Origin: an uncultured Collinsella sp.
GTDB taxonomy: Bacteria; Actinomycetota; Coriobacteriia; Coriobacteriales; Coriobacteriaceae
Reading direction: 5' to 3'
DNA length: 17,426 bases
Assembly: GCA_902494545.1 (NCBI GenBank)
Contig: CABUTP010000010.1
Span: 1-17,426 of the forward strand
Position 1 is the first letter of the stretch. The number at the start of each line of letters is the position of its first letter. Positions 1 to 6,748 of this stretch are shown here, in pieces. The notes under the pieces are model-generated. The model did not search any database. It was not told the origin of the DNA and saw only the letters and a program-made list of their open reading frames with translations. The translations under genes and the position numbers were made by a program.

Positions 1-14
1 CCGACGCCCCCTGC

Positions 15-34
15 GGCAGTTAGGGACGTTCCTT
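15..34 (+). repeat. Dispersed repeat, 20-base copy
   Basis: The 20 bases ggcagttagggacgttcctt are identical to 16043-16062 at the other end of the window. Both copies sit between G/C-rich arms (tgcggca and tgccggca here) that could form a hairpin with the repeat core in the loop. The core gggacgttc is shared with the 31-bp palindromic element found elsewhere in the window, so the two families look related. Confidence 0.7.
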
Positions 35-189
35 ATGTGCCGGCACCTGGAGACACTCCTGACGCAGCCGATGAAGACCTCTACGGATGAATTCCAAGCC
101 GCTCCGCCGCTCCAGACATCGTTTCCGTGCCTCGCGCCTGCTCCAAACAATCAAAACAAGCCCTTTTCGCCGCAACCCCAAAGGTCTGG

Positions 190-218
190 GGCAAAAAAGG
201 CCAAATATGAGTACTGTT
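190..218 (+). repeat. 29-base inverted repeat, left copy
   Basis: Bases 201-218 (ccaaatatgagtactgtt) are exactly the reverse complement of 385-402. Extending the match over ggcaaaaa gives 27 of 29 matching positions. The two copies lie 166 bases apart. Similarity decays after the ctgtt end. The function is unknown: it could be a binding site, the ends of a small mobile element, or a dispersed intergenic repeat. Confidence 0.7.
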
Positions 219-324
219 ACCATTTTAGTAGCAGGCAAAACCACCCAAAATGACATCCGGGCGACCCCTACAGCCCTCTAAAGCAGCCAACCTGACTGGT
301 TTAAGGCGTATTGGGGCCAATTTT

Positions 325-352
325 AATGGACATACTATAGGTTATGTTCATT
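325..352. promoter_or_regulatory. AT-rich dyad, possible operator
   Basis: The arms aatggacata (325-334) and tatgttcatt (343-352) are inverted repeats with 9 of 10 positions matching, around an 8-base spacer ctataggt. The dyad sits in the most AT-rich part of this gene-free region and between the two 29-base inverted repeats. No adjacent gene in the window starts here, so a regulatory role is only a guess. A recombination site is another possibility. Confidence 0.35.
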
Positions 353-384
353 ATCTTTTTGAATGTAAATGCTATTCACTTAGC

Positions 385-413
385 AACAGTACTCATATTT
401 GGCGGTTTTTGCC
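385..413 (-). repeat. 29-base inverted repeat, right copy
   Basis: This is the reverse-complement partner of 190-218. It begins aacagtactcatatttgg and continues into a t-run followed by gcc. It lies 32 bases beyond the terminator of the NRAMP-like gene, so it is not needed to end that transcript. Confidence 0.7.
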
Positions 414-444
414 CACTGCCATATAACTAACACCCTATAGCAGA

Positions 445-477
445 CAAAAAACAGGCCGCAGCCCATCGCTGCGGTCC
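445..477 (-). terminator. Rho-independent terminator of NRAMP-like gene
   Basis: Read on the minus strand, a stem ccgcagc/gctgcgg (474-468 with 462-456) closes a 5-base loop. It is followed by a short tg and then six T residues (451-446). It lies 22 bases after the stop codon of the NRAMP-like gene, which fits an intrinsic terminator for the MgtE-like/NRAMP-like transcript. Confidence 0.8.
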
Positions 478-498
478 GTTCGGAAGCAAAAGTGAGCG

Positions 499-1761
499 TT
501 AAGCGCTGTAGCCCATTGCCTGTAGGACAAACATGACGACCGTCAACACCGTAATCACGCCGATAGTCGCCCACGTGAGCACGTTCCATACGCGGCCGTT
601 GCGGTTGGCGCCCATAATGTGGCGATCCGCCGCGATAACCACCTGGAATACCAAGACTACGGGCAGCAGCACGCCGTTGATGACCTGCGAGGTCATCATA
701 ATCTGGAACAAATCGACGCCGGGCATAAGCACCAACACGGCAGAAATGCCGATGATGGCCGTAATGATGCCGCGATAAACCGGGGCCTCGTCCCAGCTGC
801 GATCGGCGCCTCGCTCCCAACCAAAAGCCTCGCAGATGGCACTCGACGTAACGCCCGGCAGCACGCAGGCAGCCAAAAAGCTCGCTGCGACCAGGCCCGA
901 GGCAAACAACACCGTGGACCACTGGCCCGCGATGGGCTCCAGCGCGCGGGCGGCATCGGCGGCATCGCTAATCTGAATACCCGCCGGGAACAGCACCGTA
1001 CCGGTCGTGATGATAATGAAGCCCGCAATGATATCAGCAGCGATCGAGCCGCTCACGGTATCAATACGCTGCAGCACGATGTCGTCCTCGCCCGCATTCT
1101 TATCGACCACGTTGTTCTGAGCCAAGAAGATCATCCACGGTGCGATGGTGGTACCGATCGTTGCGACCACGAGCGACACGTAGCTGGGATCGTTCTGAAT
1201 ATTGGGGACGACCAAGTCGACCGCGACCTCGCCCCAGTTGGGGCCGGCCATAAACGCAGCGACGATGTAGGTCACGAACACGCAGCTTACCAGCAGCAGA
1301 ATCTTCTCGATGCGCTGGAAACTGCCCGACATGGTAAGCATCCACACCAGCAGCGCCACGAGCGGCACCGAGATGCTCGCCGGAACGCCAAACAGAGCAA
1401 GGCCGCTCGCGATACCCGCGAACTCCGAGATGGTCACCGCCGTGTTGGCGATCAACAGTGCCGCCATGGCCAGCACGCTCTTGCGAACGCCAAAGCGCTC
1501 GCGAATGAGCGACGCCAGGCCCTTACCCGTGACACATCCGCAGCGCGCCGCGGTCTCCTGCGTCACGATAAGCAGCACGGTCATGACGGGAAGCATCCAG
1601 AGCATCTTATAGCCATAGCTGGCGCCCGCGCTGGAATACGTGGCGATGCCGCCGGCGTCATTGCCCGAAAGCGCCGCCAGCAGACCGGGACCCATAGCGC
1701 CAAAGATGGCCGCGATGGTCAACTTTTGCTTGGTGCTCGGCTTTTGCTTCGTATTTTGCAC
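499..1761 (-). CDS. NRAMP-related Mg2+-type transporter (NRMT-like)
   Basis: This is an inner-membrane transporter of the NRAMP/SLC11 fold, about 420 residues with roughly 11 hydrophobic helices. The TM1 signature, normally DPGN, reads D35-A-G-G38. The TM6 signature, normally A-T-V-M-P-H, reads T204-T-I-A207-P-W209. Loss of the methionine and of the proton-coupling histidine is the pattern described for the NRMT clade, Mg2+ transporters studied in Eggerthella lenta, so hydrated Mg2+ is the likely substrate rather than Mn2+ or Fe2+. I chose the GTG at 1759-1761. It lies 8 bases after the stop of the MgtE-like gene, behind ggtagg; an in-frame frame extending to 1824 runs inside the upstream gene and has a Cys/His-rich leader that does not fit the family. 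The close spacing implies translational coupling with the MgtE-like protein. Substrate remains inference. Confidence 0.88.
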   Translation of the reverse strand: MQNTKQKPSTKQKLTIAAIFGAMGPGLLAALSGNDAGGIATYSSAGASYGYKMLWMLPVMTVLLIVTQETAARCGCVTGKGLASLIRERFGVRKSVLAMAALLIANTAVTISEFAGIASGLALFGVPASISVPLVALLVWMLTMSGSFQRIEKILLLVSCVFVTYIVAAFMAGPNWGEVAVDLVVPNIQNDPSYVSLVVATIGTTIAPWMIFLAQNNVVDKNAGEDDIVLQRIDTVSGSIAADIIAGFIIITTGTVLFPAGIQISDAADAARALEPIAGQWSTVLFASGLVAASFLAACVLPGVTSSAICEAFGWERGADRSWDEAPVYRGIITAIIGISAVLVLMPGVDLFQIMMTSQVINGVLLPVVLVFQVVIAADRHIMGANRNGRVWNVLTWATIGVITVLTVVMFVLQAMGYSA

Positions 1762-1769
1762 ACGACCAC

Positions 1770-3614
1770 CTACCCCATGACCGACATGGTGAGCAGCACC
1801 GCAGCAGCACAGTACGCCACACACGAGATCATGACGGCAATGACGTTCATGGCGGTGCCCGACGTATTGAGGTCGTGCTCGTCACGCCAGAACAGCACCA
1901 TCAGGTAAATCACGGCGCTCATGTTGCCCACCAGGCAGATGATGGCCGCGATGTTAAAGCAGCCGGTAAAGAGCTGCTCCTCAAACATAGGGGCATCGAG
2001 GAACGCGGCAGTGCGCACCAGCTGCGCACACAGATAGGTCACGAGCGAAAGGATCAGGCCCATACCCGTGCTCTGGAAGAAGAATCCCAGGTACGGTTTG
2101 GGCTCGTCGTCGTGACCGTCGTACTCCAAGAAATAGTTCTTGACGAACGACACCATGCGCGAAGCCGCCAGCAGCACGAGCGGCATGGCGCACATGGGGA
2201 ACACCACCAGATGCGCGGAGCCCAGCGCCGTTCCCAGCACCGTCGCCATAATACACGAGGCGATGCCCCACACGACGACCCAGTACTGACGATGCACGAA
2301 CCAGCTGAGCACGTTCGTCGAGTCGTCCGACGCGCTATCGCCCGAGCCGACACCGGCAATCTGCAGGTCCTCCTGATGCTCCTCGGCGATAACGTCCATG
2401 GCGTCGTCGAAGGTCACGATACCCAGGATATGACGGTTCTCGTCGCAGACAGGGATGGCAACCAGGTCGTACTTGGTCATCTCGTCCGTCACGTCTTCCT
2501 GGTCCTCGTCGGGCGACACGTAGACCAGGTCGCGATAGGCGAGCTGGCCCAGCGTGGCATCGCGGTCGGCCACGATCAACGTGCGCAGCGAGAGCACGCC
2601 GGTGAGCATGCCGCTCGGATCCTCGGTATAGACGTAATAGACACTCTCGAAGTCCTCATCGAGTTTGCGAATCGCCTCGATGGCATCGCCGACCGTCGCC
2701 GTGGCGGGCAGCGAGACAAACTCCGAGGTCATGATGCGACCGGCGGTGTTGTCCTCATAACCCAGCAGGTTACGAATCGCCTTCTCCTCCTTGACGCCCA
2801 TCAGGCGCAGGAGCTTCTCGGCCTTCTCATAATCGAGCTCGTCGATCAGGTCGGCGGCGTCGTCCGGGTCCATCATGGCCAGCATCGACGATGCGTCGGT
2901 ATCGGACAGGCCCTCGAGCATCTCGGTCATGAGCTCGTCGTCATCGAACTCCGAGATGGCCTCGGCGGCCTGTGCCGTGTCGAGCTGCGCGAACACCTGC
3001 GCGCGCAGGCGCGGGTCGAGCTGCTCGATGATGTCGGCAATGTCAGCAGGATGCAGCTCGCCAAGCGTCTTGTGCGACACCGAGAGCTGGATGTTCTTAG
3101 TCGAGCGATCGAGCAGGTCCATATAAGACCAGGCGATAATGTCCTCGCTGAGCGGCTTGCCCAGGTGCTTCATAAAGCCCTCGACGACGTGCTCGAGTGT
3201 GGGGCTGATTGCACGCAGCAGACCGCGGGCGCCGACCTCGGCACCCAGCAGGCGCAGCTGATTTTCACCCGACATGGAAAACTTGATGTCGTTGACGCGC
3301 ACGACCTTCATGCCCTGCGTGTCGACAATCTGCTTGTTGAGCACGTCGCGGGCAAGCAAGAGTTCGGTCGGCTGCAAGTACGAAAAACGAATTTCGGTGG
3401 CCGACGTCTTAAGGTGTACACCCGTCTCGTCGATACGGTCGACCCATTTGCGCCAACTGATCATAAACGGCGTCTTGCCGGGACCGCGGAACGCGAGCGA
3501 CGTCACGTGCGGAAAAACTTCGCCGGTTGCAATGCCAAAATCGTTAACCACGCCGAGCTTTTCGCCGTCGACGTCCAAGACTGGCAATTTGAGCATCTCA
3601 CTCAGATAATTCAA
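1770..3614 (-). CDS. MgtE-like Mg2+-sensor protein with divergent membrane domain
   Basis: The 614-residue protein has, in order: two PRC-barrel-like segments (about 4-80 and 85-170), an MgtE N domain (about 185-290, with LHPADIADIIEQLDP and YEDNTAGRIMT), a CBS pair (about 295-415) and five hydrophobic helices (about 443-465, 468-490, 510-535, 548-576, 585-612). In MgtE the N and CBS domains bind Mg2+ and close the pore. Here the membrane part does not show the MgtE GGNxGxQ-type motif or a recognisable pore aspartate, and PRC domains are not part of classical MgtE. A regulatory partner of the NRMT-like transporter encoded 8 bases downstream is therefore as likely as a channel. The start is TTG (3612-3614) behind ggggag at 3625-3620 with a 5-base gap; the internal ATG at codon 7 is an alternative. 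Annotation pipelines would probably call this a magnesium transporter. Confidence 0.85.
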   Translation of the reverse strand: MNYLSEMLKLPVLDVDGEKLGVVNDFGIATGEVFPHVTSLAFRGPGKTPFMISWRKWVDRIDETGVHLKTSATEIRFSYLQPTELLLARDVLNKQIVDTQGMKVVRVNDIKFSMSGENQLRLLGAEVGARGLLRAISPTLEHVVEGFMKHLGKPLSEDIIAWSYMDLLDRSTKNIQLSVSHKTLGELHPADIADIIEQLDPRLRAQVFAQLDTAQAAEAISEFDDDELMTEMLEGLSDTDASSMLAMMDPDDAADLIDELDYEKAEKLLRLMGVKEEKAIRNLLGYEDNTAGRIMTSEFVSLPATATVGDAIEAIRKLDEDFESVYYVYTEDPSGMLTGVLSLRTLIVADRDATLGQLAYRDLVYVSPDEDQEDVTDEMTKYDLVAIPVCDENRHILGIVTFDDAMDVIAEEHQEDLQIAGVGSGDSASDDSTNVLSWFVHRQYWVVVWGIASCIMATVLGTALGSAHLVVFPMCAMPLVLLAASRMVSFVKNYFLEYDGHDDEPKPYLGFFFQSTGMGLILSLVTYLCAQLVRTAAFLDAPMFEEQLFTGCFNIAAIICLVGNMSAVIYLMVLFWRDEHDLNTSGTAMNVIAVMISCVAYCAAAVLLTMSVMG

Positions 3615-3725
3615 TGGTGCTCCCCATCATTATTCCTACGGACCGCGCGACCATGCCGGCACGCAATCCGTGGACTTTTTGATATGTATACGCATGCGCG
3701 GGCGGCACACCGCTCGGCGCTCACA

Positions 3726-3758
3726 CCCCGTGCACGCGCAGAAAGCACCTGCATGGGG
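3726..3758. repeat. Inverted repeat in the MgtE-like leader
   Basis: The arms ccccgtgca (3726-3734) and tgcatgggg (3750-3758) match at 8 of 9 positions around a 15-base loop. On the minus-strand transcript the odd position is an A-C mismatch; on a plus-strand transcript it is a G-U pair. The arms lie 112-144 bases upstream of the TTG start of the MgtE-like gene, so they could shape its 5' leader. Confidence 0.4.
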
Positions 3759-3805
3759 TCATCGACTGTATGGTCGAGGTTTGGATTTCACCTGTAACCT
3801 TTCTC

Positions 3806-3835
3806 TTGACCCTCATTAACCGCAGTAACTATAGC
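3806..3835 (+). promoter_or_regulatory. Promoter-like boxes, plus strand
   Basis: TTGACC (3806-3811) and TATAGC (3830-3835) are separated by 18 bases, a good sigma-A spacing. The -10 hexamer overlaps the complementary strand hexamer TATAGT (3833-3828), which could serve the MgtE-like gene, although its -35 side is weak. No plus-strand gene follows, so a plus transcript would be a small or antisense RNA running toward the 3' end of the NodB-like gene. Confidence 0.3.
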
Positions 3836-3862
3836 ATCAGCATCGCGCTGCGGCACCGAATT

Positions 3863-3886
3863 TATGCCCTGCACATTGCAGGCATA
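3863..3886. repeat. Short-loop perfect-type hairpin
   Basis: The arms tatgccctgca (3863-3873) and tgcaggcata (3877-3886) pair along their whole length with a single bulged C and a 3-base loop. No T-run follows on either strand, so it does not look like an intrinsic terminator. It could be an operator upstream of the MgtE-like gene or the 5' hairpin of a short plus-strand RNA. Confidence 0.45.
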
Positions 3887-3961
3887 CCAAACGCTGACGT
3901 ATCCGTGACATAGAGCCGGATGAGCACGGTGGGACAAAGCGATTAAAACCGTCCTAAACAA

Positions 3962-3992
3962 CCAGTCGTTTAAGCATGTCCCCAATGGCTAC
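3962..3992 (+). repeat. 31-bp palindromic element, copy 1
   Basis: This is a degenerate copy of the palindromic element best seen at 16181-16211: left arm ccagtcgtt, core taagcatgtcccc, right arm aatggctac. On the minus strand the outer TAG of the element (3991-3989) is the stop codon of the NodB-like gene. Core identity to the best copy is 11 of 13. Confidence 0.7.
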
Positions 3993-5395
3993 TCTGTGGT
4001 GTCGTCGTCCTCGGGGAGTTGGGGGAACACGGCGTTTTTGGGCATGGAAACCTTGGTGAGCGAGGTGAGCTTTTTGCTCAACGCCGTGTCCGTCTTGACC
4101 AGGTCGCTGAGCGTCACGATCTTGTAGCCGTCGGCGACAAGGCCATCGATAATCTGCGGCAGCGCCTCGAGCGTCTGCTCGGCGCACTCATCGCTATCGG
4201 TGAGCAGCACAATATTGCCCGGCGTCATCGAGTCGAGCACGGTCGATACTTGCTCGTCGGCGCCGTTGAGCAGCCAGTCGCCCGAATCGATATTCCACGA
4301 GACCACGGCAGACACCAGGTCCATCGCATCAATCCAGTTTTGCTCGTCAAAGGCTGCGTAGGGAGCACGCAAAAGCATCGTCGACGTTCCGGTCGCGGAC
4401 TTGATCGCCTCGGTGCCCTTCGAAACCTGTTCGCGCACCGCATCGCGATCCTTGCCCTTGAGCGATTCGTCGCTGTAACTGTTGGAGCCGACCTCGCAGC
4501 CGGCATCGACAATCGCCTTGGCCGTGGCGGGCGAGGCCTCGGCCGCATCGCCCGACAGGAAGAACGTCGCGGTGACGCCCTTTTCCTTGAGCACCTGCAA
4601 GATCTGCTTGGTCGCTCCGCTCGGGCCCTCATCAAACGTCAGCGCCACGTACTTTTCGTTGCCCTTGGGCGCCACGCTCGCGCACTCGACCACGCAATCG
4701 GTGGCGGGCACGACCTCGCCGCGGTCCTGCGTCTTGCCCGACTGCTCGCCGACCCACACCTCGGAGCGACCCTGGATACCCCACGTCTTAACGTACTCGA
4801 TGGCACCCGTGCCCTCGACCTTGAGCTTGGGCTCGATAACCGTCGCCTGGACCTCGTGCTTCTCATACGTGTCACGGCCGTCCTCGACCGTCACCTTCTC
4901 GCCACCCGTAAGCTCGCGGCTTTTCCACTTGCCCTGTTTTATGCGCTTGCCGTCCACCTTTACCGACAGCTTTTCGCCGCCATGGCGGGTCAGCACGCTG
5001 TCGTCAACGGCCAGCAGATCACCAGCGTCGTAGGTATCGGTCAGCTCCTGGTCGTCGATGAGATTTTGCAGCGTAGAGCCGACGCGCACTGCAGTCTCCT
5101 GGCCGTTGAGGACGACATCCACGCTGCGGTTGACGTAGCCCACAACGGCGGCGACAAACAGCACGAGCGCGCAGCCCACGGCGATGAGCGCATAGGGCAG
5201 GCGAGACGGACGACGGGGCGTGCGGCCGTTGCCGATGCGAGCGCTGCGGTCGCTAAAGCCGCGGCTATGGTTGAGATACATCGCGCCGGGCTTACGGTGA
5301 CGCTTGCGCTGACCGCTGGGCAGCTGCCCCAGGTCGCGGCGCGCCGTTGGACGCGCACCCGAGCGCCCGTTTAAGTTAGATCCGTTTTGGCGCAT
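3989..5395 (-). CDS. Membrane-anchored NodB-fold protein, probable pseudoenzyme
   Basis: The 468-residue protein has an Arg-rich cytoplasmic tail, one anchor helix (about 67-88), a cell-surface segment (about 92-190) resembling DUF348/G5-type beta domains, and a polysaccharide deacetylase (NodB) domain (about 248-435). Family motifs are visible but altered. Motif 1 is T253-F-D255-E256-G-P. Motif 2, normally HxxxH, is N305-S-Y-S-D309. Motif 3 is R343-A-P-Y. Motif 4 is D370-S-G-D-W. Motif 5, normally LLHD, is L397-L-T399-D. All three usual histidines are therefore absent, which argues against normal Zn-dependent N-deacetylation of peptidoglycan or chitin-like sugars; a sugar-binding or regulatory role is possible. 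The ATG start follows gggggaggg with a 3-5 base gap. The gene is separated from its upstream neighbour by a terminator-like hairpin, so it may have its own transcript. It ends in the 31-bp palindromic element. Confidence 0.85.
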   Translation of the reverse strand: MRQNGSNLNGRSGARPTARRDLGQLPSGQRKRHRKPGAMYLNHSRGFSDRSARIGNGRTPRRPSRLPYALIAVGCALVLFVAAVVGYVNRSVDVVLNGQETAVRVGSTLQNLIDDQELTDTYDAGDLLAVDDSVLTRHGGEKLSVKVDGKRIKQGKWKSRELTGGEKVTVEDGRDTYEKHEVQATVIEPKLKVEGTGAIEYVKTWGIQGRSEVWVGEQSGKTQDRGEVVPATDCVVECASVAPKGNEKYVALTFDEGPSGATKQILQVLKEKGVTATFFLSGDAAEASPATAKAIVDAGCEVGSNSYSDESLKGKDRDAVREQVSKGTEAIKSATGTSTMLLRAPYAAFDEQNWIDAMDLVSAVVSWNIDSGDWLLNGADEQVSTVLDSMTPGNIVLLTDSDECAEQTLEALPQIIDGLVADGYKIVTLSDLVKTDTALSKKLTSLTKVSMPKNAVFPQLPEDDDTTE

Positions 5396-5416
5396 GTGCC
5401 CTCCCCCATAAACGCA

Positions 5417-5446
5417 GCAAGCCGGAGCAACAGGTCTCCGGCTTGC
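5417..5446 (-). terminator. Strong hairpin, likely terminator of PRC-barrel gene
   Basis: An 11-bp perfect stem gcaagccggag/ctccggcttgc encloses an 8-base loop. It lies between the PRC-barrel gene stop (5468) and the NodB-like gene start (5395). On the minus strand it is followed by tgcgttta, so the T-run is poor and some read-through into the NodB-like gene is possible. Confidence 0.6.
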
Positions 5447-5467
5447 CTCCCATCAATTGGTACGTCG

Positions 5468-6223
5468 CTATTTGCTGGCTTTCGACGAGCCCCCGCTCGC
5501 CTTTTGGTATTCGTCCTTAAAGGCCTTGAACATACCGCGCGTCTTGCCGAGCTGCTTGCCCAGCGCGCGACTGCCCTTGTCCACGGCGACCGAACCCTTG
5601 TCATCGAGCACCTTGGCGCCCTTCTTGACCTTATCGCCCACCATGACGCTTGCCTCGGCAGCCTTTGCGGCGGCGCCGCCCGAATACCCGAGCGACTTGA
5701 CCTCGTCCGAAACGATCATCGCGCCGTCCGCATAGCCGCGCAGCATCGTCGGCGGCATCTGCGTGTCGCCCACCAGCACACTCGAGGCAGTGCCGGCGGT
5801 CACGTAGAACGTCTGCACGATGCCCGAACGCGGCTTGAACTCCACATCCGAGCAATAGCCCACGACATCGCCCGACTCCGTGCGCACGTCCATGCCAACC
5901 CAGATAATGCAATCGTCCAGGTTGATGTCGAGGCGCTTGGCCGCAGCGGCATCGTAGGTGCCCTTGACGTCGTCAACCGCGATGGCGCCCTCGTAGACGC
6001 CAATGGCATCGAGCGCCACAAATCGGTCGGGGCGCTCGATCATGCCCGCGATATCGGACTGGCGCACCATAAAGCCCACCACGCGCGTACCGCCCGGGGT
6101 AAAGACCGGAAAGTGAATCTTGCCGAGCTTTTTAGGGCTGCGCGGCGTGCCGTCTTTTTTGGTGCGCTTATCCTCGGTAGGCTTGCGATAGATCACGGCG
6201 CCGACAAAATCCCCGGCGCGCAT
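5468..6223 (-). CDS. PRC-barrel domain protein
   Basis: The 251-residue soluble protein carries two PRC-barrel-like segments (about 30-90 and 105-180: KLGKIHFPVFTPGGTRVVGF and SGDVVGYCSDVEFKPRSG) and a Lys/Ala/Gly-rich tail (about 195-251) that is probably disordered or nucleic-acid/membrane-associated. PRC barrels bind RNA, proteins or small ligands in many systems, and no catalytic motif is seen. Its ATG (6221-6223) shares a base with the TAA of the YtxH gene (6223-6225), forming TAATG, so the two are translationally coupled and probably work together. The MgtE-like protein in this window also begins with PRC-like segments. The specific function is unknown. Confidence 0.75.
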   Translation of the reverse strand: MRAGDFVGAVIYRKPTEDKRTKKDGTPRSPKKLGKIHFPVFTPGGTRVVGFMVRQSDIAGMIERPDRFVALDAIGVYEGAIAVDDVKGTYDAAAAKRLDINLDDCIIWVGMDVRTESGDVVGYCSDVEFKPRSGIVQTFYVTAGTASSVLVGDTQMPPTMLRGYADGAMIVSDEVKSLGYSGGAAAKAAEASVMVGDKVKKGAKVLDDKGSVAVDKGSRALGKQLGKTRGMFKAFKDEYQKASGGSSKASK

Positions 6224-6618
6224 TATGCCTCGGTCGAAGGCTCCGCGGCCTCGGCGTCGGCCTCGACGGCGTTTTCGACCACGACATCGGCGGCGGGCGT
6301 CACGTTACCGCCCGAGATGGCGTCGTTGAGCTGCTCGCGCAGCTGGTCCATGCGCTCGCGGGCAAGGTCAACCTTGGCACGCAGGTCATCGGTCTTGGCG
6401 TCGACCATCGGGCCAAAATCGTTGACCGCAGCGCGGGCCTCCTCGGCACCGTGCTCGTAGGTGTCGCGCATGTTATCCCAGGCGTCGTTGGCGATATCGG
6501 CAGCCATGGCGCGGGTCTCGGCGCCCGAGCGCGGAGCCAGGGCAACGCCGATGATGGCGCCGGCGGCGGCACCGAAGAGCGCACCCGAGATAAAGTTGAA
6601 AGTCTTACCCATGTTCAT
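6223..6618 (-). CDS. YtxH domain-containing protein
   Basis: The 131-residue protein begins with a glycine/alanine-rich hydrophobic stretch (about 8-28, ISGALFGAAAGAIIGVALAP) followed by RSGAETR, the typical YtxH layout: one membrane or hairpin segment, then an amphipathic helix (about 40-100) and an acidic Ala/Glu tail. Bacillus YtxH is a general-stress protein of unknown mechanism. Two ATGs are possible. The first (6616-6618) follows aggag by 4 bases; the second (6610-6612) follows agga by 6, changing only two residues. It heads a two-gene unit with the PRC-barrel gene. Confidence 0.75.
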   Translation of the reverse strand: MNMGKTFNFISGALFGAAAGAIIGVALAPRSGAETRAMAADIANDAWDNMRDTYEHGAEEARAAVNDFGPMVDAKTDDLRAKVDLARERMDQLREQLNDAISGGNVTPAADVVVENAVEADAEAAEPSTEA

Positions 6619-6663
6619 TCCTCTCCTGCGGGCACCTCGGCGCCCACCGTTTGAATGCTGTCC

Positions 6664-6669
6664 ATTATA
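6664..6669 (-). promoter_or_regulatory. -10 box of the YtxH/PRC unit
   Basis: On the minus strand a perfect TATAAT occurs 46 bases upstream of the YtxH start. No strong -35 is evident at 17 bases. It implies that the YtxH/PRC pair is transcribed separately from the upstream gene ending at 6749. Confidence 0.55.
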
Positions 6670-6694
6670 CCCGCAGCACAGCGCTTGCCGTCTT

Positions 6695-6748
6695 GCTCAT
6701 CTGCGTACGGTAAAGGCGCAGGTACATGATGGTGATAAGCGGATGAGC
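6695..6748 (-). repeat. Two-tier hairpin after the CphA-N-like gene
   Basis: The outer arms gatgagc (6742-6748) and gctcatc (6695-6701) are complementary, and an inner pair cgcag (6717-6721) with ctgcg (6701-6705) lies next to one arm. The structure starts directly after the stop codon at 6749-6751. No T-run follows, so it would be a weak or Rho-dependent end, or an RNA-stabilising structure. Confidence 0.35.

Larger units (their letters stand above)
1..498. other. Gene-free region with repeats
   Basis: I see no convincing gene here. The short reading frames are basic or cysteine-rich and overlap each other. The stretch contains a 20-base repeat near the left edge, two inverted copies of a 29-base motif, an AT-rich dyad at 325-352 and the terminator of the NRAMP-like gene. 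The part from about 300 to 420 is clearly more AT-rich than the flanking genes. It could hold regulatory sequence for a gene left of the window. Confidence 0.6.
3615..3988. other. Intergenic region and leader of MgtE-like gene
   Basis: No convincing gene is seen in these 374 bases; a 65-codon minus frame lacks a good ribosome site and has no recognisable family. The region carries the 3' repeat of the NodB-like gene, a strong hairpin at 3863-3886, promoter-like boxes near 3806-3835 and an inverted repeat at 3726-3758. I looked for the M-box (ykoK) Mg2+ riboswitch consensus and did not find it. Confidence 0.5.

Noticed and set aside
20..256. Short minus- and plus-strand frames near the left edge
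   Set aside because: Basic composition, overlapping the repeats, with no motif or ribosome site.
1762..1824. Longer start for the NRAMP-like protein inside the MgtE-like gene
   Set aside because: It would add a Cys/His-rich leader coded inside the MgtE-like gene. The GTG at 1761 has a ribosome site and fits the family start.
3788..3985. 65-codon minus-strand frame upstream of the MgtE-like gene
   Set aside because: No ribosome site, no recognisable family, and it overlaps the hairpin and promoter-like boxes.
3615..3988. M-box (ykoK) Mg2+ riboswitch before the MgtE-like gene
   Set aside because: The conserved core was not found on the minus strand by eye.
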